Origin: Talpa occidentalis
Lineage: Eukaryota; Chordata; Mammalia; Eulipotyphla; Talpidae
NCBI RefSeq assembly: GCF_014898055.3
Contig: NW_023604295.1
Span: 135,562,676-135,626,675 of the forward strand
Length of the DNA: 64,000 nt
Direction of reading: 5' to 3'
Numbering within the stretch: the stretch's first letter is position 1; the number at the start of each line of letters is the position of its first letter. Shown one piece after another: positions 57,344 to 64,000 of this stretch. The notes beneath the pieces were generated by a model, which had not been told where the DNA came from, searched no databases, and saw only the letters and a list, made by a program, of their open reading frames with translations. Position numbers and translations under genes: made by a program.

Positions 57344-57594
57344 ATCAGGCCTGGTGGCCTAGGGGTTATGTCTCAGCACTATCACAACTATGGCCTGAGT
57401 TCGATCCCCGGCCAGGGAGCTAACCCACATGGTGCAGCAGACTTCTCCTGTTTCACCTGCTGCTCCGGTTACTCATGTGTTTCAGTAGATCCACCTATTC
57501 TGCTCCGCATTCTGTCTCTGGTGAATCTTTTTATCCCCACACCTCTGGCCTGCACCCCATTTCTTCTACAAAAAATAAATAAAATCTTAAAAAA
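57344..57594 (+). mobile_element. tRNA-derived SINE, older type, core lost
   Basis: Degraded head ATCAGGCCTGGTGGCCTAGGGGTTATG, perfect B-box-like GAGTTCGATCCCCGG, body with the core mutated to CTGCTCCGGTTACTCA, tail ACAAAAAATAAATAAAATC. Target-site duplication AAGAAGTCTGAC, 12 bp perfect (57332-57343 and 57595-57606). Confidence 0.92.
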
Positions 57595-57606
57595 AAGAAG
57601 TCTGAC

Positions 57607-57690
57607 TGCAATGGTATCTGTAGATGATTTGCTTTCTTTCTGTCAGCTTTTAAGGTAGTTTTTATCTTTGATATGTTGCAGCTAACCTAA
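57607..57690 (-). repeat. Possible ancient L1M 5'-region fragment, right part
   Basis: TGCTTTCTTTCTGTCAGCTTTTAAGGTAGTTTTTATCTTTGATATG continues the order of the left part ('...ctggctgctttcaagattttctctttatctttg...'). Confidence 0.4.
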
Positions 57691-57723
57691 AATATAAACT
57701 AAAATGATGTAATTCTTTCGTGT

Positions 57724-57811
57724 TGGTTCATAGCAAATCCCTACAAACTTAGCATCTTAACACAACTCAAATGTGTTACCTCATTGCTTCTCTCCTCAGA
57801 ACTCCAGGCAC
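57724..57811 (-). repeat. Possible ancient MaLR/MER-like fragment, left part
   Basis: TTCATAGCAAATCCCTACAAACTTAGCATCTTAACACAACTC..., then CTCAGAACTCCAGGC, follows the order 'ataacaaattaccacaaacttggtggcttaaaacaac...cagttctggaggc' of an old antisense LTR-type repeat. It is split by a SINE and resumes at 58124. Confidence 0.45.
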
Positions 57812-58123
57812 CAGGGCCTCCCCGGTGGCGCAGTGGTTGAGCGCTGCGTTGCGAAGCTGCCCGCGGCCTCTGCGGCGCCGGTTCCATCCCCGGCTGCTCC
57901 CCGGCCACCGGAGGAGGGTCCCACATGGCGCGCAGACCTCTCCTGCCGCCCGCTGCTCCCCTCAGCAGTGTACTTCGGTCCTTCTGCCTGCTCTGCTCCC
58001 CGCTCTGGCTCTGGTGAATTCTCTCACCCTCCCCTGCTTCTGACTGTACCCAGTGCATGTATAAACAAAAACAAACAAATAAATAAATAAATAAACATGC
58101 CTCTATTAAAAAAAAAAAAAAAA
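57812..58123 (+). mobile_element. tRNA-derived SINE, younger type with 3' extension; best-preserved copy
   Basis: Head AGGGCCTCCCCGGTGGCGCAG, A-box-like TGGCGCAGTGG, B-box-like GGTTCCATCCCC, exact core, end CTGACTGTACCCAGTGC, AAAC/AAAT repeats, extension ACATGCCTCTATT, then 17 or so A. Target-site duplication AGAACTCCAGGCAC, 14 bp perfect (57798-57811 and 58124-58137). Frames of 105, 105 and 90 codons in this element are not genes. Confidence 0.97.
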
Positions 58124-58310
58124 AGAACTCCAGGCACTGGATATGACTGAGTTCTCTGCTCAGTGTCTGTTCTCAATTCCTGTGAACTGAAATCAAGATA
58201 TCTACAAGGCTGAGTTTTCACGTGAAGGTCTGGGCAAGATTTTATTTCCAAAAAGGTTGTTGGCAGGATTCAGTTTCTTAAACTTACAGGAATGGGATAC
58301 CCATTCCTTT
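58124..58310 (-). repeat. Possible ancient MaLR/MER-like fragment, right part
   Basis: TCTGCTCAGTGTCTG, GAAATCAAGATATCTACAAGGCTGAG, GGTTGTTGGCAGGATTCAGTTTCTTAAACTTACAGG match an old antisense repeat ('...gaaatcaaggtgtcagcaggg...gttgttggcagaattcagttccttg...'). The family is not named with confidence. Confidence 0.42.
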
Positions 58311-60747
58311 ACTGAATATAAATAGTAACATAAAATGTATCTTATAACTGGAAGCTGAACTAGGACTAACTTGCCAGAGCTTCCAAAAGATTGCCCAGAT
58401 AGTTTTCAGGCCAAAAGTACAAAAGAAATTATATCAGGATGTGTAACTTCATACCAACTTTGTAGCAACTTAAAGAATATTTTTATTTTCCATAATTGGT
58501 TCTATTTGGGTAGCAAAATTTTTATTATAGAATCTTTTGACCTCATCTAGTTATTCTTATACATTTCAAATGCACAAAATTCACTTAGGTTAATGGTTTT
58601 AAAAATGGCTTATTATTTTAAAGATGGATTTATTATAATCAGACAAGAATTATTTGTGCATTTTATAAATTAAAATGTTTTATTTTTTCTTGATACTGTA
58701 TGATTTCTTATCTTTTCTAACTCACTTTAATTTGGGTGAATTGCAGTTTAAATTTTAAGCCTTGTTATAATATCATTATTATATTTCATGTTTTCCTTTG
58801 CTGAAATTTGCTTATGAGAAATTTGGTATAACGCTGTGTTTGTGGCAAGTAATATGGGAAAAAAATATTGAGTGGATGTTGCCACAACTATCATGAACAT
58901 ATCTTAAATGAAAAAAAAAAAAAGATTTCCCAGTGATTTCTAGAAAGTGTATATTAGTATTGTAATTTGAGGACTGATGCCTCTTCTGGATTTATGGAGT
59001 TGGAGTAAGTATGTGTTTGTATGGTAGCTGGTACAGGAGGCTGCTGGGGAGCCCAGTTGAGCACCAAATACCTATATATTATGTGAAGAGAAAATAGCTC
59101 AGTTTTACCCTCTACTCACATCCACAACTACACAGTGCTTGACTCATCCAGATGAAGGGACCCTTGACCATGTCCACCACCAAGTTTTCACTTACAGAAG
59201 CAAGACCTCCCTCCTTACCTGTCTGCCAGGTATGGAAAGGCCAGCATTACAGTGCAATTCTACTTTAGGAGAGGGAAGGAGAAAATAAAAAAATGTTGAA
59301 AACAAAAAGGGAATCTAGACAAATGATTAGAATAATTTGAGTCAGGCCAGAAAATATATATATAAAGAATAGAGTAGACCTACATTTTCCAATTATTTTA
59401 AATTTACTTTTTACCTCTGACAAGAGAGATGGAGATTTATTTGTCAAAGAAAAATGCTGCAGTGACTAAAGTAACGCAGGTTTTATGCTCTTACATAGCC
59501 GACTGTCTAGTATACAGCTCATACCCTCTATTGGAAAATTTAATTTAATAGGAAAATGTATCACTCAATTTGTAATGTGGATGGCAAAATTTGTTCCATA
59601 GAAAACTCATATTGCCAGGAACCTCTAAGCTTCGTGTAGGTTGATTTCTTATAAAGATCAACTAACACCACTTAAGCACAAATGTGGTCTATATTGTGTT
59701 AGAATTATATATAAATCAAGTAGTGCAGAGCAAAAACAACATGTAATGCAATAGATTTCTCTATCTGAGAAGTAATTTTCCTGATGAAATTGCTATGCTT
59801 CATTTCTAGCGATAGATTTAACTCAGGTAATCTAAAGCTAGGGAATGTCAGTGAGCTGTGGATTCCCCAGAGAAAGGGGCTCATCTTATTAAGCAGTGCA
59901 ACTGTGACAGCATGTGGGATATTTCTCAATTAATTTTCTTTTCTGAGAAGGTATTCTACACATCAGGGAACTTTGTATGCTCAAAGGTTTCTCAATAGTG
60001 CCACTGAAAATTGATTTATGACAGAGAGAATCAGGATCATAGGCCCCCAAACAGCCTCCTGAAAGAATGATTTTTCAAGATGAAATAAAAGTAAGACAAT
60101 CCAAAAACTTCTTCAGGGAACACCCTATGTATCTTGAATGTCTCTGGAGCCTTGCTCAGCTAAAAATCCAATCTATTTCCTTTAGAAGAGATTAGAAAAC
60201 CACTAAACAATTTAGGCCACCTGCATCACCACCTATTTGAAACAGAATGTTTTACAAAAAGATTTGAAGTCGTTTAATATTATTTAGACACCAAATACCC
60301 AAAACTTCAGCGAGACAGATAAATTCTCAGAAACAGAATGAATAGAATGGTATACATTGAAGTAAAACACAGACTTTTGGTGGACAGAGGAAATTAACTT
60401 TATTTTTCCTTTTGGATATCGAACGTGTGCTTTGAAACTGTAAAGTAATGAGATAAAATTAAGATCCTTTGTGGAGGTAACAACCTTGTGTGATGGTGTC
60501 TTCCTTTCTTTCCTATTCAATCATAAATGGCTTCTCTGCACTCTGACCTGTATCCTTATTTATTTTATGGCATTCCCTTGTATTTTGTGGTGGCAAAGTA
60601 CATTGCCAACCTTTCTTCATAAGAGTGAGTTTCCATTCAGCAGTTGGAGATATTCATTATTTTATGTGTTCTTCTGTGGTGACACAGTCAATATGAATCC
60701 AATATTTTATTGCAGTTGTGGATGTCAGATCTTGTGACTTTTAACTC
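58311..60747. other. SINE-free AT-rich DNA, nothing recognised
   Basis: No repeat or coding signal is recognised in about 2.4 kb. The 88-codon frame at 60471-60737 has no motif. Confidence 0.4.
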
Positions 60748-60926
60748 TTTTTAAAAAAAGATTTTATTTTTATTTATTTATGCATACAAGAAATAGGGTG
60801 TAGGCCAGAAATGCAGGGGGTGAGAGAATTCACCAGAGACAGAGTGGGGAGCAGAACAGGCAGCGCTACTGAAATACACTGCTGAGGGGAGCAGTGGGAG
60901 AGACAGGAGAGGTCTGCTGTGCCATG
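60748..60926 (-). mobile_element. tRNA-derived SINE lacking its head (5'-truncated)
   Basis: Tail and body complement (TTTATTTATTTATGCATACAAGAAATAGGG, exact core complement) stop at GCTGTGCCATG. The tRNA-like head is missing, so this copy lacks its promoter. It lies directly against the next SINE's target duplication. Confidence 0.9.
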
Positions 60927-60946
60927 AGCATAGATACAGAAAGATA

Positions 60947-61219
60947 GGGACTCCCTGGTGACACAGGGGTTAAAGTCTCAGGGCTCTCAAGCTATCTCTA
61001 GCCACTGTGGCATGAGTTTGATCCCAGCTGGGGAGCTAACCCACATGGCACAGCAGATCTCTCCTGTCTCCCACTGCTCCCCTCAGCAGTGTATTTCAGT
61101 AGATCCACCTGTTCTGCTCCCCACCCTGTCTCCTGTGAATCCTTTCACCTGTCTGCACCTCTGGCCTGCACCCCAGTTATTGTATCCATAAATAAATAAA
61201 AATAAATTTTTATAAAAAA
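60947..61219 (+). mobile_element. tRNA-derived SINE, older type
   Basis: Head GGGACTCCCTGGTGACACAGGGGTTAAAG, B-box-like GTTTGATCCCAGC, exact core, tail TATCCATAAATAAATAAAAATAAA. Target-site duplication AGATACAGAAAGATA / AGACATAGAAAGATA (60932-60946 and 61220-61234), 15 bp with two mismatches. Confidence 0.93.
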
Positions 61220-61234
61220 AGACATAGAAAGATA

Positions 61235-64000
61235 AATTTTAGAATCCTGAATAATAGTTCTTGTTAACTCAAAGAATAGTGTCAGCTTAAAATTTAAGGA
61301 TGACAATATCAAAGATTATTATTCTGATAACCTCAGAAATATCAAGAGAATTCAAAACAAGGGTCACAAACACAAAATGGTATAAACACAAAATTATTTT
61401 CAGGTAAACTTATGCCACTACATATACTTTCTTAGTTGGAAAGTCCTTTCATTAAATTTACTGAGAGTTAATGTAAAGAAGTAAAATATAAACTGTATTT
61501 GGATCATTGAAACTTTCAACCCATATATATTAAATGAAATTATCTTTCAACTAAATTATAAAATATTTCTCAGAGAAAATTAAACTTGAAAATTAATGAT
61601 TAAATTTGCACGTGTATCCTATACTTATACATACACACATATGAATACACACACACACACTCACACACACAAAGACAGGGATAAAGGGGAGATAGAGGAG
61701 AATTTCATTGAAAGAGACAATCCAACGTACCAATATCAGGAATAAAAGGGCGGACATGACTATATACTTTCAAGATTCTTAAAAAATAATGGACTGTTGC
61801 AAACAATTGAATACCAATAAATTCAGTACTAGACAAAATGGAAAAATAATTCTTAAATAACACAAATTGTTGACTAAAAAGGACATTGTTAAAGTATATA
61901 TATTTATCTGCCTATTTCAACAATCATAGTTGTAGTTTTAAATCTAACAATAAAGAAAATAACTGGTCCAGATGCTTCACTAGTAAATTGTAGGACATAT
62001 TTAAGCACCACAGAATTCCAGTTTTACATAAATTCTTCCAGAAAATTCTTTTAAGTTTAGAATTCCCATATAAGCAACAAAATACACTCCAAGAGAAAAG
62101 ACAACCAAACCAATTTCCATCATGTTTAAAGACAGAAATTTCACTATGAACACATGGCCTTATCCTTTAAATAAGTTAACTCGTTAGCTAATATAATGGG
62201 TATTCTGGTACATTGAATTTTGGCTTTAAGTAAACTTCTTTCATCACAGAATGGCAAGTGGCAAGTGAGCATGTGTATGTTGTTAGAAGACTAAAAATAT
62301 ATCCAAATGTGGATGTAACAATTATCTAAGTAACAGATTGCAAATATTTACAAGCAAAATTAATTTGGCTTCTCAGTTTGAATTGCAGTTTACAAACACC
62401 AGTACAAACCAGCATGTATGTCAGCATGAATAGGTGCTTGTCAGCTGGTTATCATTAGTGATACCCTAACATGGCCTTGCTGATGAAGGGTCTGGAGGAC
62501 AGGCAGACATTGGCCACCAAATAAATTCCCCAAGTGTAGAGGTCTGCTGAATTATCACAAACACAGCACACCTCTCCAACATGCACAACTAGGCTCCTGG
62601 TGAATGGTAAAACAAATGGGTTTTGCTTCCTTGTTCTCAAAATGTATAAAACAAGGTATTGTTTCAAGACATGAAATATATAAATTAAAGATGTCAACAG
62701 TTTGGTATAATGCATCCAAACTCACTGCCTCTCAGAATCTCCAGCATGTGTTTACTTGACTTCAGGCTCAAACTGCTGGCTCTTTGCACAGAACTCAGTT
62801 ATTTTATGTTCTTACTGTAATCATTGTTCTCAGATAACTGTCTTACCTTTTAAAAAAGTTGCCAAAGGAAATATATTCTAGAAGAATGTTGACGATTCAG
62901 GATAGCTTTGCTTCTGAACCCTCAAATTCCTCACTGCCACCTACACACAGATTTTTAGTACACTTTATTAATGTTGGATCTATAAATACCATTATAACAC
63001 TGCAAAGAAGGAAAAAAAAAAACATGAACATAAAATTACTTATGTCACCTGGCCAATTTCAGAGTTGTCACTTGTTTATTTACTGCATTATTCCTTTGGA
63101 ATAAAATACATTTTAGATATTTAGACTTTACTCCTCACTGAAGATCCAGTACATCTGATCATGCTCCTTGGGTAAGTCGGAGTATAGTGACTGTGGGGAT
63201 TAAGCTGAAAGATCCAAGCCTCACTGTTGTGACTACGAATTTGTACAAAAAGTTCCTTTGTAGCACTGGTGGGAAGGCTCTGGTGGGGGTTCTGGTGTTT
63301 TAGAGAGATTATTCTGTTTGCCTCTCCAGATCTGTCCTTTCCTTTGCTCTGCTCTGTCCTATGTACCAGGAATCTGATATGTGCATGCTACAGTAACCTC
63401 ACCTCCTAGACTATGGCTTTTCATGAAATTTTGCCAAAAGAAAGCACTGGTTGGAGAGCAGAGAAGGTTTCATTTCTTACCTGTGATTGCAACTTCTGTC
63501 ATCTTCACTCCCTCATGGGTAGTTCTTGTAGAGTCTTGTAATAACTTGTAATGTCTCGACTGTTGCTCAACCATAGGTATATGACCATCAGTTTTTGTTT
63601 CCCTTTGCTCTGCTCACATCTCTAGAAGTAGTCCTTTGTTAAACTTTCCAATTTTGCTTCTTAAAATGTGTCGTTTCATGCCAAAATCCTGAAAGATACA
63701 ATAGCTGGTATCACAAATGATCCCAGCACACATACCATGACACTGGCATTTTAGGTGTATATATAATTCACACATATAACTCCTAATCAGGAGATGTGAA
63801 CCACTGGTAATCTAGAGCATTCAGTAGCATGCTCAGTGGCACCATGGCTCAAGAACTGGTTGAGATTGAGATGTCACTATAGGTATCAAGTACTTTGTGA
63901 ACATCCATAATGACAATCATTGTTTGGTAGGCTAGCTAATTCCAGTGTTTGCGTATAATTTTTAGAAATTCATAAATGCATATAAGTTTTAGAAATTCAC
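61235..64000. other. Unique DNA, nothing recognised
   Basis: No repeat or gene is recognised in the last 2.8 kb, except a (CA)n run at 61632-61672. Frames of up to 86 codons (62455-62715, minus; 62859-63104, plus) have no motif. Confidence 0.4.

Noticed and set aside
57834..57900. Possible tRNA genes at SINE heads
   Set aside because: A- and B-box-like words are present, but the heads do not form a full tRNA cloverleaf with an acceptor stem, and each continues into the SINE body.
57773..58090. Proline/arginine-rich frames of 90-105 codons
   Set aside because: They lie inside the best-preserved SINE, with no conserved start or stop across copies; non-coding pol III-type element.

Overview
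The window reads as AT-rich, non-coding nuclear DNA of a placental mammal. I find no exon, no intact host gene, no rRNA or tRNA gene, and no prokaryotic or viral gene cluster. Almost every long open frame is the inside of, or the antisense of, a retrotransposon. The mammalian assignment rests on L1 LINEs of several ages, ancient MIR and L2-like fragments, an MLT1-type MaLR LTR, a MER5A-like hAT relic and many copies of one tRNA-derived SINE. That SINE is not primate Alu, rodent B1/B2/ID, or any carnivore, ruminant or horse SINE I can recall. This suggests another, less familiar lineage; a bat or another laurasiatherian is possible, but this is low-confidence inference.

Layout. 1-9.6 kb: unique AT-rich DNA with an MLT1 LTR relic, MIR pieces and two SINEs. 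9.6-18 kb: a full-length but broken L1 on the minus strand (about 10243-16274), flanked by a 17-bp target-site duplication and nested in an older antisense L1. Next to it lie two 5'-truncated plus-strand L1 3' ends. 18-27.8 kb: mostly unique DNA with scattered SINEs, a MER5A-like relic and a repeat-poor block at 23.1-27.7 kb. 27.8-30.1 kb: a SINE cluster that includes two SINEs inserted one after the other at the same target. 30-38 kb: L1 3' fragments of several ages and a head-to-head inverted SINE pair. 38-46.8 kb: SINEs, a heavily deleted antisense L1 (40.9-42.7 kb) and TA-repeat tracts. 46.8-56.6 kb: L1 3' fragments, including an old L1M/L1ME-type end, and two or three MIRs. 56.7-61.2 kb: five more SINEs. 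61.2-64 kb: no recognised repeat.

The SINE is the dominant feature. I list 28 copies: 13 plus, 15 minus, 18 with recognisable target-site duplications. Full copies are about 260-315 bp. They have a tRNA-like head with RNA polymerase III A and B box matches, a body of about 170 bp carrying a conserved 16-nt palindromic core, and a tail of AAAT/AAAC-type repeats plus A-run. At least three types are visible: an older type (GGTTAAG head, TATGCATAAATAAAT end), an intermediate type, and a younger GC-rich type ending in CTGACTGTACCCAGTGC. Three copies of the younger type share an extra 3' segment. L1 would have supplied the reverse transcriptase for these copies. The L1 seen here has disrupted ORF1 and ORF2 frames and cannot be a current source.

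I found no convincing new biological system. The most notable observations are the nested full-length L1 with a tandem-monomer 5' UTR, the SINE family with its palindromic core, the SINE sublineage with a shared 3' extension, the head-only polyadenylated SINE, and the repeat-poor block that may be constrained.
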